64,000 nt of DNA from Bacteroides nordii WAL 11050 = JCM 12987 (GTDB taxonomy: Bacteria; Bacteroidota; Bacteroidia; Bacteroidales; Bacteroidaceae), in assembly GCA_000613465.1 (NCBI GenBank), contig BAJA01000006.1:62001-126000 (forward strand). Direction: 5' to 3'. Positions 11,514 to 19,355 of the stretch are shown here, one piece after another (the stretch's first letter is position 1; each line of letters starts with the position of its first letter). A program made the position numbers and the translations under genes. The notes beneath the pieces were generated by a model, which did no database searches, had not been told where the DNA came from, and worked only from the letters and a program-made list of their open reading frames with translations.

Positions 11514-12668
11514 ATGAACCGTATTGTATTAAATGAAACATCCTATTTCGGAGCCGGCTGCCGTAGTGTAATTGCTGTAGAGGCTGCCCGTCGTGGATTC
11601 AGGAAAGCTTTCTTTGTCACAGACAAAGATCTTATTAAATTTGGGGTGGCTGCTGAGGTTATCAAAGTGTTTGAAGTTAATAACATTCCTTATGAACTCT
11701 ACAGTGACGTTAAAGCAAACCCGACTATTGCCAATGTACAGAATGGTGTGAAGGCTTATAAGGCTTCCGGAGCCGACTTTATTGTAGCTCTGGGTGGTGG
11801 CTCTTCTATAGATACTGCTAAAGGTATTGGTATTGTGGTGAATAATCCGGAGTTTGCCGATGTGAAATCTCTGGAAGGTGTTGCCGACACAAAACACAAG
11901 GCTGTGCCTACCTTTGCATTGCCTACCACTGCCGGAACGGCTGCTGAGGTAACCATCAATTATGTGATTATCGATGAAGAAGCCAAAAAGAAGATGGTAT
12001 GTGTGGATCCTAACGACATTCCCGCTGTTGCTATTGTTGACCCGGAATTGATGTACTCTATGCCGAAGGGGTTGACAGCTGCTACCGGAATGGATGCATT
12101 GACTCATGCTATTGAAAGCTTTATTACTCCGGGAGCCTGGGCAATGAGTGATATGTTCGAGCTGAAAGCTATTGAAATGATTGCTCAGAATCTGAAAGCT
12201 GCCGTAGATAACGGAAAAGATACTGCCGCCCGCGAAGCTATGTCGCAGGCACAATATATTGCCGGTATGGGATTTTCTAATGTAGGTCTGGGCATTGTTC
12301 ACTCTATGGCTCATCCGTTAGGCGCTTTTTATGACACTCCGCATGGTGTAGCCAATGCTTTGCTTTTGCCTTATGTAATGGAATATAACGCTGAATCTCC
12401 GGCTGCATCAAAATATATCCGGATTGCAGAAGCGATGGGGGTAGATACGGAAGGTATGACCGAAGCGGAGGGCGTAAAAGCTGCTATTGAAGCTGTAAAA
12501 GCCCTTTCTCTTAGTATTAATATTCCTCAGAAATTGCATGAAATCAATGTGAAAGAAGAAGATATCCCGGCTTTAGCCGTAGCGGCTTTTAATGATGTAT
12601 GTACGGGGGGGAATCCACGTCCTACTTCTGTAGAAGATATTGAAGCACTCTATCGCAAAGCATTTTAA
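11514..12668 (+). CDS. fucO: Iron-dependent alcohol dehydrogenase, lactaldehyde reductase type
   Basis: Probably reduces L-lactaldehyde, the aldolase product of L-fucose or L-rhamnose breakdown, to 1,2-propanediol with NADH. The 384-residue length equals that of FucO. Visible are the dinucleotide-binding ALGGGSSIDTAKG, the metal-site stretch ATGMDALTHAIESF and the HSMAHPLGAFYDTPHGVANALLLP block with the metal-binding histidines. It follows the DUF4450-type gene by 4 bases, so it is probably in the same operon, tying this locus to a 6-deoxyhexose-containing glycan. A broader group III alcohol dehydrogenase activity cannot be excluded. Confidence 0.88.
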   Translation: MNRIVLNETSYFGAGCRSVIAVEAARRGFRKAFFVTDKDLIKFGVAAEVIKVFEVNNIPYELYSDVKANPTIANVQNGVKAYKASGADFIVALGGGSSIDTAKGIGIVVNNPEFADVKSLEGVADTKHKAVPTFALPTTAGTAAEVTINYVIIDEEAKKKMVCVDPNDIPAVAIVDPELMYSMPKGLTAATGMDALTHAIESFITPGAWAMSDMFELKAIEMIAQNLKAAVDNGKDTAAREAMSQAQYIAGMGFSNVGLGIVHSMAHPLGAFYDTPHGVANALLLPYVMEYNAESPAASKYIRIAEAMGVDTEGMTEAEGVKAAIEAVKALSLSINIPQKLHEINVKEEDIPALAVAAFNDVCTGGNPRPTSVEDIEALYRKAF

Positions 12669-12691
12669 AGTTGATTGTTAGTTTAGTACGG

Positions 12692-12733
12692 ACATCCGGA
12701 TATGCACATATGCATGTTCGGATGTTTTGTTTT
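12692..12733 (+). terminator. Terminator of the fucO operon
   Basis: ACATCCG (12692-12698) pairs with CGGATGT (12719-12725), with further ATGCA/TGCAT pairing inside. It is followed by TTTTGTTTT. Confidence 0.75.
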
Positions 12734-12798
12734 GTGAAGCGAAGCTAACTACTTTTGATAGCCATCCCAATGTACTTCTGATAATTTTTCCTAAAACA

Positions 12799-12827
12799 GA
12801 TAAGCCACTCATAAAGAGTGGCTTATC
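12799..12827 (-). terminator. Terminator downstream of tRNA-Pro
   Basis: A perfect 12-bp stem, GATAAGCCACTC (12799-12810) with GAGTGGCTTATC (12816-12827) and a 5-base loop, lies 10 bases beyond the 3' end of the tRNA. Confidence 0.75.
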
Positions 12828-12837
12828 TACTAATTAG

Positions 12838-12910
12838 TCGGAATGAGGCGACTCGAACGCCCGACCCCTACGTCCCGAACGTAGTGCGCTACCAACTGCG
12901 CTACATTCCG
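12838..12910 (-). tRNA. tRNA-Pro (anticodon CGG)
   Basis: A 73-base cloverleaf on the minus strand: acceptor CGGAATG/CATTCCG, D-arm GCGC-AGTTGGTA-GCGC, anticodon stem CTACG/CGTAG around loop TTCGGGA (anticodon CGG), T-arm with TTCGAGT, discriminator A. CCA is not encoded. Ten bases upstream of its 5' end lies a copy of the tRNA-Phe 3' end, which suggests it was once the second gene of a Phe-Pro tandem. Confidence 0.95.
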
Positions 12911-12917
12911 CTACTTT

Positions 12918-12932
12918 AAGTGGTGCCACCAG
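12918..12932. repeat. Left attachment-site copy (attL-type)
   Basis: AAGTGGTGCCACCAG is identical to the tRNA-Phe 3' end at 24891-24905. Identity stops abruptly on both sides, as expected for an integrase core site. Confidence 0.8.
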
Positions 12933-12993
12933 TAACCGAAAATCGGTTTATATAGCACTATTTCTCAATAAGTTATATCTTTATTACGATGTT

Positions 12994-13009
12994 AGTCCCT
13001 TGAATAAGG
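12994..13009 (+). repeat. Left subterminal direct repeat, candidate integrase arm site
   Basis: AGTCCCTTGAATAAGG recurs in the same orientation at 24771-24786. It sits 61 bases inside the left core; the partner sits about 104 bases inside the right core. Paired subterminal repeats of this kind serve as arm-type sites for tyrosine integrases or excisionases. Confidence 0.55.
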
Positions 13010-13067
13010 TTTTCACAACTTTGCACCGTTCAACACAAGTTTGTGTCTTAGGTTCGATTTCTGCGTG

Positions 13068-13097
13068 CAAAGGTAGATATTTATTTGGAATTATCAA
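13068..13097 (-). promoter_or_regulatory. Outward-facing promoter toward tRNA-Pro
   Basis: On the minus strand TTG (13095-13097) is followed by exactly 19 bases and TACCTTTG (13068-13075), a good fit to TTTG-N19-TAnnTTTG. The tRNA-Phe promoter (24984-25013) has the same TTG-N19 layout. The transcript would start near 13060, leave the element and run into tRNA-Pro. It may replace the promoter lost when tRNA-Pro was separated from tRNA-Phe. Confidence 0.6.
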
Positions 13098-13470
13098 TAT
13101 TTCCAAGAACTTTTTTTTTGTATTTACTACTAAGAGTCTGTTTGAATTTTGTTCAGCATTCTTTTAGGAGTTGTTTTGAGGATTTTTCTCTGTATCATTA
13201 AGAAGAATTGCAGGCTATGTGACGGAAGGTTTTCAATATCCATGAAGTATATAGAAAGAACTTTAGTCGAAATGTCAGGTATCAATTTTCCCAATAGATT
13301 GAATCGTAAAGGAGTATTTTTGTCGAGCAATATGTATAACTACATAAACCCCACTGGTTTCGAAACGTGCAGCTACATTACAAATAGGGTAAATTTCAAT
13401 AATGGATTGTTTTGATGAAAAAAACTCTTCAATATTAGACTTACTGACATAGGGCTGTCATAGAAGACGC
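13098..13470. other. AT-rich gap with a possible insertion-sequence remnant
   Basis: No convincing gene is seen. A short minus-strand frame at 13130-13330 (66 codons) ends in NKIQTDS. Its last codons overlap AGAGTCTGTTTGAATTTTG, which resembles the terminal repeat of IS5-like elements. This could be the tail of a decayed transposase. No matching second end was found. Confidence 0.25.
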
Positions 13471-13478
13471 TATCTTTG
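13471..13478 (+). promoter_or_regulatory. Putative -7 box of the S51 peptidase/WYL operon
   Basis: TATCTTTG matches TAnnTTTG exactly and lies 33 bases before the peptidase start. Confidence 0.55.
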
Positions 13479-13511
13479 TATCAAAAAGTATTCAACTTAA
13501 TATTATAGAAT

Positions 13512-14138
13512 ATGAAAAGATTATTTTTATGCTCATCATTTGCTGATGTTGCTAATCTATTTGTCGATTGTGCCAAAGAAGATTTGCAAGGGAAAATTAT
13601 AGCTTTTATACCAACTGCAAGCCTTACAGAACCAATACGATTCTATGTAAAAAAGGGGAAAAAGGCTTTAGAAGAAGCAGGAATGATTGTTGAAGAAGTC
13701 GAGATTACCCAACTGCCCAAAGAGGAAATATCTTCTATATTGCATAAATGCGATTATATCTACATAACAGGTGGAAATACATTTTCCCTTTTGCAAGAGT
13801 TAAAAAGAAAAGGTGTTGATAAAATTATATCTAAACAAGTGAAATTGGGTAAACTGTATATTGGGGAATCTGCCGGAGCAATAATAGCCTCTCCCGATGC
13901 AGAATATATGAGAAGTGTGAATTTTGATCCAATAGAAAAGGCTCCTGAATTGAAAGACTGTACTTCTTTAGATTTGGTCGATTTTTATACGATTCCCCAT
14001 TATGGAAATTTTCCATTCAAGAAAAAAGGTGAAAAGATAGTTCAACTATATAATGAGAAGTTGCAGCTTATTCCTATAAGTAATAAACAAGCTGTTATTA
14101 TTGAAGATTCAAATATTCAAATTAAAGATGCAAAATGA
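13512..14138 (+). CDS. Peptidase S51 (dipeptidase E-like) protein
   Basis: A 208-residue cytoplasmic protein of the peptidase E/cyanophycinase fold. The nucleophile elbow GESAGA places the catalytic serine at residue 120. YITGGNTFSLL (84-94) and TIPHYGNFP (catalytic His region) are the other family blocks. Characterised members cleave Asp-X dipeptides or related substrates; this one may have another substrate. Its stop overlaps the start of the WYL regulator by 4 bases, so the two are translationally coupled. The pair is AT-rich compared with the mobilization genes and looks like cargo of the mobile element. Confidence 0.8.
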   Translation: MKRLFLCSSFADVANLFVDCAKEDLQGKIIAFIPTASLTEPIRFYVKKGKKALEEAGMIVEEVEITQLPKEEISSILHKCDYIYITGGNTFSLLQELKRKGVDKIISKQVKLGKLYIGESAGAIIASPDAEYMRSVNFDPIEKAPELKDCTSLDLVDFYTIPHYGNFPFKKKGEKIVQLYNEKLQLIPISNKQAVIIEDSNIQIKDAK

Positions 14139-15067
14139 ATAGAATAGACCGTATTTCTGCTATATTGATTCAGTTACAATCGCACTCGTTAGTGAAAGCA
14201 CAGCAAATTTCAGAACGTTTTAATATAAGCATTCGTACTGTATATCGAGATATAAGAACATTGGAAGAGGCAGGCATTCCTATCATAGGAAATCCCGGTA
14301 TTGGTTATTCACTTGCAGAAGGATTCAAATTATCTCCTCTAATGTTTACTCAAAAAGAGGCTTTGTCCTTTTTGATTGCAGAGAAATTAGTACATGAACT
14401 AACTGATTCAAATAGCAACGAACATTATAAGTCTGGAATAGAAAAGATTAGGTCTGTCATGCGTTTTGCAGACAAAAATATGTTAGAAACAATGGAAAAG
14501 TGCATGTCTGTATTGGATACTTATAAATCATCTACCTATAAACCTGATATTCTTTTACTTATTTTACAAAGTATATACCAAAAAAGAATTATTGAAATAT
14601 CTTATTTGGGAAGTAATGCGTTAAGTGTTTCAGAACGAAAGATTGAAGCTGTTGGAATTTTCTTTTCGAGAACTAACTGGTATCTAATAGGCTTTTATCT
14701 TCCCAAAGAAATCTATCTTACATTTCGGATAGATAGAATTCAAAAAATGCACATTCTTAATGAATTACAATCACGGGAACATCCTCCTTTGGAAAAATTC
14801 ATACGCGAGTTTTATGATAAAGAAAAATTACATGAAATCGTTATAAGAATAGAAAAGAATAAAACCTCCATAATGAATGATGATAAATATTATTACGGAT
14901 TAACATCTGAGAAAGAGATAGGGGATATGTTTGAGCTTCATTTTCTAACATTTTCAATCAGTAAGTTTGCACATTGGTATCTGTCTTTTGCAGATAGTGC
15001 AACTATAATAAGACCAGATTCTTTAAAATATGAAGTTAAAAATATTATCAATAACATTTCTATTTGA
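14135..15067 (+). CDS. YafY-type HTH/WYL-domain transcriptional regulator
   Basis: A 310-residue protein with an N-terminal HTH_11 winged helix (RISAILIQLQ, KAQQISERFNISIRTVYRDI, LEEAGIPIIGNPGIGYSL) and a C-terminal WYL-like ligand-sensing domain (ERKIEAVGIFFSRTNWYLIGF, LTFRIDRIQKM). Such regulators are often autorepressors or respond to nucleic acid or small ligands, and they are frequent neighbours of phage-defence genes. It overlaps the S51 peptidase by ATGA and probably controls it and itself. The ligand is unknown. Confidence 0.82.
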   Translation: MNRIDRISAILIQLQSHSLVKAQQISERFNISIRTVYRDIRTLEEAGIPIIGNPGIGYSLAEGFKLSPLMFTQKEALSFLIAEKLVHELTDSNSNEHYKSGIEKIRSVMRFADKNMLETMEKCMSVLDTYKSSTYKPDILLLILQSIYQKRIIEISYLGSNALSVSERKIEAVGIFFSRTNWYLIGFYLPKEIYLTFRIDRIQKMHILNELQSREHPPLEKFIREFYDKEKLHEIVIRIEKNKTSIMNDDKYYYGLTSEKEIGDMFELHFLTFSISKFAHWYLSFADSATIIRPDSLKYEVKNIINNISI

Positions 15068-15098
15068 TTGCTGTCAAATAGTATTTTTAATCGACTAA

Positions 15099-15711
15099 AT
15101 GAAAAAAATATTCGACCAAAGATTTTTCCGCTTATTGTCGGAATGCTCACAACGTAAAGTGTCTGCATCTGAATTTGCAGAAGCTATCGAAGAATTGGCG
15201 ACCCATGTAGCCGATTTCAGTATTACAGAACAAGATTATAGCATTTTACTCCGCTATTTCTCTTTTGGTTTGTATCGTCTTAAATCATACCGTGTATGGT
15301 TTGAGCAGGAAAAAAATATCCTATTTGTATCTAATTGATGAAGCGATAGGGCTATTGAATACCGAAATACGCCTAATCGAATGGCGTATCAAGTACCCGG
15401 AACAGTTGCAGCAACGCACCAACAAACAAGCCCTTTCCCCTCTCTATCTCGCTGACAGAACCACTCTTATCAATATCATGGAAATAGTTAGCGGGTTGTT
15501 CCTTTCCCAAAAGATTGTGTATCAAAATGGCAAGCCTGTTTATTTAGTGGACTTGACGAAAGCCTTTGAATGGCTTTTCAATATCAAGATAGGTGACTGT
15601 TACCAAAAGCATGAGGACGTGATAAAACGAAAGCCGGGCAAGCTGACAGAGTTTCTTAATGGACTGGCAGAGCTTATTCGCAAGGAACATGAAAAGAAAG
15701 GGTACAGATAA
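15099..15711 (+). CDS. RteC-like regulatory protein (one frameshift)
   Basis: The reconstructed ~204-residue protein resembles RteC of Bacteroides conjugative transposons, a DNA-binding activator of excision genes. The C-terminal part shows the family pattern (LYLIDEAIGLLNTEIRLIEW, ADRTTLINIMEIVSGLF, FEWLFNIKIGDCYQKHEDV, RKPGKLTEFLNGL). The frame breaks in the A run at 15310-15316; one more A joins the halves as FEQEKKISYLYLIDEA. No RteA or RteB is present in the window, so it may act alone or respond to a helper element. It is followed by a strong hairpin. Confidence 0.72.
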
Positions 15712-15730
15712 CCAGCTGTTTATGACTTAT

Positions 15731-15760
15731 TTATAGGGGATTCCATTAGTCCCCCTATAA
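15731..15760 (+). terminator. Hairpin after the RteC-like gene
   Basis: TTATAGGGG (15731-15739) pairs perfectly with CCCCTATAA (15752-15760) and is followed by TTTCTTTG. Probably a terminator, possibly also an operator for the next HTH gene. Confidence 0.65.
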
Positions 15761-15841
15761 TTTCTTTGCACCTGTTTTCTGAACTTTGCTTCATCAATCG
15801 ATTGACAGACCATAATGTATAATCAGAAAAATGAAGCAATC

Positions 15842-16174
15842 ATGTATATAGAGAATGACGATTTCAGCGTATGGATGCAGAAGCTGTACGCCAAACTGGA
15901 AGAACTCTGCAAGGATGTACGGGTACTGCGCAATGCCGACAGGGTGCTGCCCGAAGATGACAACCTGCTGGATAATCAGGATTTGTGCCTGTTGTTCAAA
16001 GTAAGTATCAAGACCCTGCAACGCTACCGGGCTATCGGTGCGCTGCCGTACTTCACAATCAGCGGAAAAGTGTACTACAAGGCTTCCGATGTCCGGGAGT
16101 TCATTAAGGAGCGGTTCAGCGTCACCACGCTACGCCAGTTCGAGAAAGAACACTGCACGAAGAAAAAGAAGTGA
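15842..16174 (+). CDS. Small HTH protein (excisionase-like fold)
   Basis: About 110 residues, with a helix-turn-helix of the MerR/excisionase type (LLDNQDLCLLFKVSIKTLQR, GALPYFTISGKVYYKASDV). I chose the start at 15842 because the resulting N-terminus (MYIENDDFSVW) aligns with the paralogue at 21537; an earlier ATG at 15815 is also possible. It is similar to the two tandem HTH proteins at 21537-22110. Proteins of this kind in Bacteroides mobile elements regulate excision or mobilization. It lies alone between two hairpins. Confidence 0.75.
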   Translation: MYIENDDFSVWMQKLYAKLEELCKDVRVLRNADRVLPEDDNLLDNQDLCLLFKVSIKTLQRYRAIGALPYFTISGKVYYKASDVREFIKERFSVTTLRQFEKEHCTKKKK

Positions 16175-16178
16175 ATTA

Positions 16179-16210
16179 AAAAGCCGGGGCGGTTCTGCTC
16201 CGGCTTTGCT
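16179..16210. terminator. Bidirectional terminator
   Basis: AAAGCCGG (about 16180-16187) pairs with CCGGCTTT (16200-16207), with T runs outward on both strands. It separates the HTH gene from the convergent mobilization operon. Confidence 0.7.
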
Positions 16211-16216
16211 TTTGTT

Positions 16217-16941
16217 TTATGGCTTGCCTAATTTGTCGGCTTTCTCCCTTAGCTGCTCGGCTTGTTCGTTCAACAGCCTTGCCCGTTCCAACGTTTCCGC
16301 CTGTTTCCTGCTGCGGTATTCAAAGCCTTTCACCGAATCGGTCAGGCTTCGGATGAAAGCGTTGTCCCGTTCCCTGTTGAACTTCGTTTCCAGCAAATCA
16401 AGCTGCTGCCGTCTGCCTTTCCTTTCATCAGGATATAGCGGTATTTTATATCATTGTCCTGTAACCACTGCATTTTTTGTATAAAACGTACATTCAACAC
16501 AAGCGACACAAGACAAATGATTATCCCTGCTGAAAGAAGAAAGAACTTGGGTTTCAGGCAGGGAGTTACCCGGTATATCAGTTTTTCATGCCATGAAACG
16601 GGCGTTGTTTCCCCGGTCGGTGTATCATCAGCCGGGAACAACACCTTTAACCGCTCCTTGAAATATCGGTGCGAGGTCACGATAAGCCCCTTTATATCTT
16701 CAAGGTCTTGTTTTTGATTCTCGGACTGCCCTTTTCCGATACTGCCGATTTGGTTTAGAATCTCCTGCACCATGTTTTCAGTAATGCCGGATTTACTTTG
16801 CATTTCCGAAATGCGCTGTTCGATAACGTCCAGCCTGTTAATCGTTTCCTCCCGGCTGGCTGGCATTACCTGCTTCTCCTGCCGTTCTTTCAGTTCCGTA
16901 ACCATGGAGAGAAGCCCCTCCAAAATTAAATTATCTTCCAT
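16217..16941 (-). CDS. Coiled-coil membrane protein of the mobilization operon (one frameshift)
   Basis: The reconstructed ~241-residue protein has an N-terminal coiled-coil region (EERQ-rich, about residues 10-80), one membrane segment (FFLLSAGIIICLVSLVLNV) and a charged coiled-coil C-terminus (RKQAETLERARLLNEQAEQL). The frame breaks at 16431-16432, where one more C on the coding strand gives YRYIPDERKGRR. It starts 4 bases after the relaxase stop, so it belongs to the mob operon. A role in presenting the relaxosome at the membrane is only a guess; I do not recognise the family. Confidence 0.6.
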
Positions 16942-16945
16942 GTCC

Positions 16946-17869
16946 CTATAATTTTAAGTGTCGTTTCTTTTTTCTCTTTTTCCTTTCACCGGGATTGTCG
17001 GGTGTTTCATCAGCCGGAGAGGACGGGGCGGAGAATAGACCGCCCAAGCCTGCCAGTAACGGACTGTCTGCTTTAAACGGTGTCCGTGTCGGTTCTTGAA
17101 CAGGGACGGAAACCGTCTGTCGGTTGCTTCCGGCAGTGTTCAGTTCCGCATCCCCGAAACATTTATCCAGCTTGGAGAAACTGAAACTGCGGTCTATCTC
17201 CGAACCCTTGAACGTGTATTCACCTTTGGAAAAAGATATGCCCTGCACTTCGCCAGTCTGTCCCCTGTACTTGAAATGAATCCCGATACCCTTTTCTGCC
17301 AGTCGGGTTTGTAACTGCTGCCAGTTCCTTGATTTCCCGATTTCATCCTTTACGGCATTGTAAATCTCGTATTTGGATTTGTCCGGTTCTCTCAAACGGT
17401 GCTGCTTTACATGCTCCTTGCCTTTAGCGAAGTAAAGCCCGTGTTTGGCTTTCAGCTTCTTGCATACCTGCTCGTTGCGGTACATGTCGTTCCTGTCCGA
17501 AATGGTCTTGCCGTTGTTGTCTATACGGTTGAACACGATATGCACGTGCGGATGTTCCCGGTCTTGGTGGCGCACGATGATGTACTGCGTATCGGTGATT
17601 CTCATTTCACGCATATACTCCTGCGCAAGCTGTATCATTTTCCCGTCTGTCAGCTTGGGTGCGTCCACTGGGGAATAGCTTAGCGCAATATGTCCGACAG
17701 GCTTTTTCAGGTCGGGGTTCATCCCGGCTTGCAGTATGAAACTGCGTATGATGTCCCGGTTGCTTTCGGCTAACACTCCCTCCGCATGAAGTAAGGTAGC
17801 CTGTTCCTTGCCGAGTACATAGTTCACGCAGCCTTTAAATCCGCTTCCCTTTTTTATTTTTCCAATCAT
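16946..17869 (-). CDS. MobA/MobP-type relaxase
   Basis: Nicks the element at oriT and pilots the strand during mobilization. The 307-residue protein has the N-terminal relaxase domain with a likely catalytic Tyr in GCVNYVLG (residue 17) and the metal-binding histidine triad in HQDREHPHVH (101-110), followed by IVFNRID. The C-terminus is short and basic (ERKKRKKKRHLKL), so there is no fused primase or helicase. Its start overlaps the MobC-like gene by 35 bases. The family is the relaxase/mobilization nuclease domain found in Bacteroides NBU and Tn4555-type elements. Confidence 0.92.
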   Translation of the reverse strand: MIGKIKKGSGFKGCVNYVLGKEQATLLHAEGVLAESNRDIIRSFILQAGMNPDLKKPVGHIALSYSPVDAPKLTDGKMIQLAQEYMREMRITDTQYIIVRHQDREHPHVHIVFNRIDNNGKTISDRNDMYRNEQVCKKLKAKHGLYFAKGKEHVKQHRLREPDKSKYEIYNAVKDEIGKSRNWQQLQTRLAEKGIGIHFKYRGQTGEVQGISFSKGEYTFKGSEIDRSFSFSKLDKCFGDAELNTAGSNRQTVSVPVQEPTRTPFKADSPLLAGLGGLFSAPSSPADETPDNPGERKKRKKKRHLKL

Positions 17870-18218
17870 CCGACAGTTGGTTTATGATTTCAACAATCCT
17901 GTTTTTGAGTTTCACCAGTTCCACCGCTACCAGTGCGAACCCTCCGGCATTCGCCCGGTGCGCCAGCTGGTTGATGTTGTTGGCTTCCCCTGCCAGCTTG
18001 CGGATAGTGTCCGCATCCTGCCTGTTCAGTCGGGGCGTCACCTCTGCCGAAACGACAGCCTGCCGGACGTACTCGCTGACACGCAGCCCGGCTTCGGTGG
18101 CTCGCTTCCTGATTGCGTAGAACTGTAACTCGGTCAGTTTCGTGCTGACTACCCGGTTCTGCTTGTCTATCCGGCTTTTTGCCGGGCGACCTCCCGGTTT
18201 GTTCCTTATCCCTGTCAT
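17835..18218 (-). CDS. MobC-like relaxosome accessory protein
   Basis: A 127-residue basic protein with a ribbon-helix-helix-like N-terminus (VVSTKLTELQFYAIRKRATEAG) and the MobC signature (GEANNINQLAHRANAGG). MobC proteins bind oriT and help the relaxase open the strands. It is the first gene of the mob operon, reading away from the hairpin region at 18273-18324, and overlaps the relaxase gene. Assignment rests on the motif, length and context. Confidence 0.88.
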   Translation of the reverse strand: MTGIRNKPGGRPAKSRIDKQNRVVSTKLTELQFYAIRKRATEAGLRVSEYVRQAVVSAEVTPRLNRQDADTIRKLAGEANNINQLAHRANAGGFALVAVELVKLKNRIVEIINQLSDDWKNKKGKRI

Positions 18219-18272
18219 ACGTTTTTGCTTTTAGGTGGTATCTTAAAAATTGCGACCAATGGGAGAAATTTT

Positions 18273-18324
18273 CTTTGCGTTTAGCAAAGCAAGGTGTTTC
18301 GGTAGACCGAAACATAACCTTGCT
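18273..18324. other. Candidate origin of transfer (oriT)
   Basis: AGCAAGGT-GTTTCGGT (18288-18303) pairs perfectly with ACCGAAAC (18306-18313) and ACCTTGCT (18317-18324), interrupted only by a 3-base bulge ATA. An adjacent small hairpin CTTTGC/GCAAAG lies at 18273-18289. The structure sits about 50 bases upstream of mobC, the usual oriT position. The nick site cannot be placed. Confidence 0.6.
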
Positions 18325-18373
18325 CTCCCTAATCACACAGCCTGCCGTCTGTTCATGCCGCCAGTCTTGCAGG

Positions 18374-19355
18374 TCACATCCTTAGCCCTCTCTTTCTTTT
18401 TTCACCCGGATTTTGTCTGTTATCCTGCTCCGGCTGGGGCTTGTCGGTAACTGTCAAGTCTTGGGATTGTTTCACTTTAAGGCTACGCAAATAGTCGTTC
18501 AGGTCATTGTGACCGCTGTACAGGTGTGATACGTCACGTACACGCCATTTTGTATTCCTGCCTTATGGCTTCAACCGCTTTCCTCCCGGCTTCGTCATTG
18601 TCAAGCATACAATGTATATGCCCGTAATCAGCCAACGGATATAAGGCTTTATCCGTGTTGGCGGTGGAGTTTAGAATAACGTAGTCCTGCCAGTCGGTGC
18701 AGGGTATATCCGGACTTTTCTGTTGCCGGATAGTGAGGAATGAGAGGAAATCCAAAAAGCCCTCGAACACGAAACAGGTATCTCTCGGCTCTCCCTGCTG
18801 CCGTATATGGGTGATGTCTTTCGATGTGCTGCCCTTGAAACGGGGATTGCGAAGCTCGTAACCTCCTGAATCATTCCTAAACGCCAGCGCAAAATAAGGC
18901 TTGCCACCGATGCGGTAATACATTTCCTGCACGTAAGGGGATGCCGTTCCGGGAGAAATCCCCCTTTCCTGCAAATAGCGTATGAGTGCCGGATTCTGTA
19001 ACGGCTGTATTCTGTGTATCTCTATCGGGCTGGCTGCTTGCCTTTTCGTCTCCCTTTCGGGCAGTTCTTTCCCGTGAAAGGAAAAAGAGGCGGTGTCGCC
19101 CTGTTCCAGTCGGCAGATAGCACCGTAGGCGTTGCACTGGTGTTGCTTCATTACAAGGTCGATGAGCGTCCCGCCCTCACCAGTTCCGTAGTCACACCAT
19201 AGATTGGCGTTATAATCCACCTTGAAACTTGGCGTGTTGTCCTCCCGTAAGGGGCTGCGGTACATCCCGTAGCTTCCCTTTTCCTTGGCTGGCTGGATTC
19301 CCAAAGAGTTCAGGTAATCTTTGATACTGATATTGTTGGCTTCCTTGTAGGTCAT
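18374..19355 (-). CDS. Toprim-domain DNA primase (one frameshift)
   Basis: Probably primes replication of the element's single strand. The start at 19355 (MTYKEANNISIKDYLNSLGI) is preferred over an upstream ATG. The N-terminus resembles a CHC2-like primase zinc-binding fold but lacks the full Cys/His set (SYGMYRSPLREDNTPSFKV, LWCDYGTGEGGTLIDL). The Toprim part shows FVFEGFLDFLS and MLDNDEAGRKA. The frame changes in a run of four T at 18548-18551 (plus strand), as if one base were extra, after which RVRDVSHLYSGHNDLNDYL continues in a family-like manner to a stop at 18374. The open frame as read ends at 18534. Confidence 0.78.

Noticed and set aside
12994-13060. A second tRNA in the left end of the element, suggested by GGTGC and GGCACC ends
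   Set aside because: No D-arm, anticodon arm or T-arm can be drawn; only the 15-base 3' end matches tRNA-Phe.
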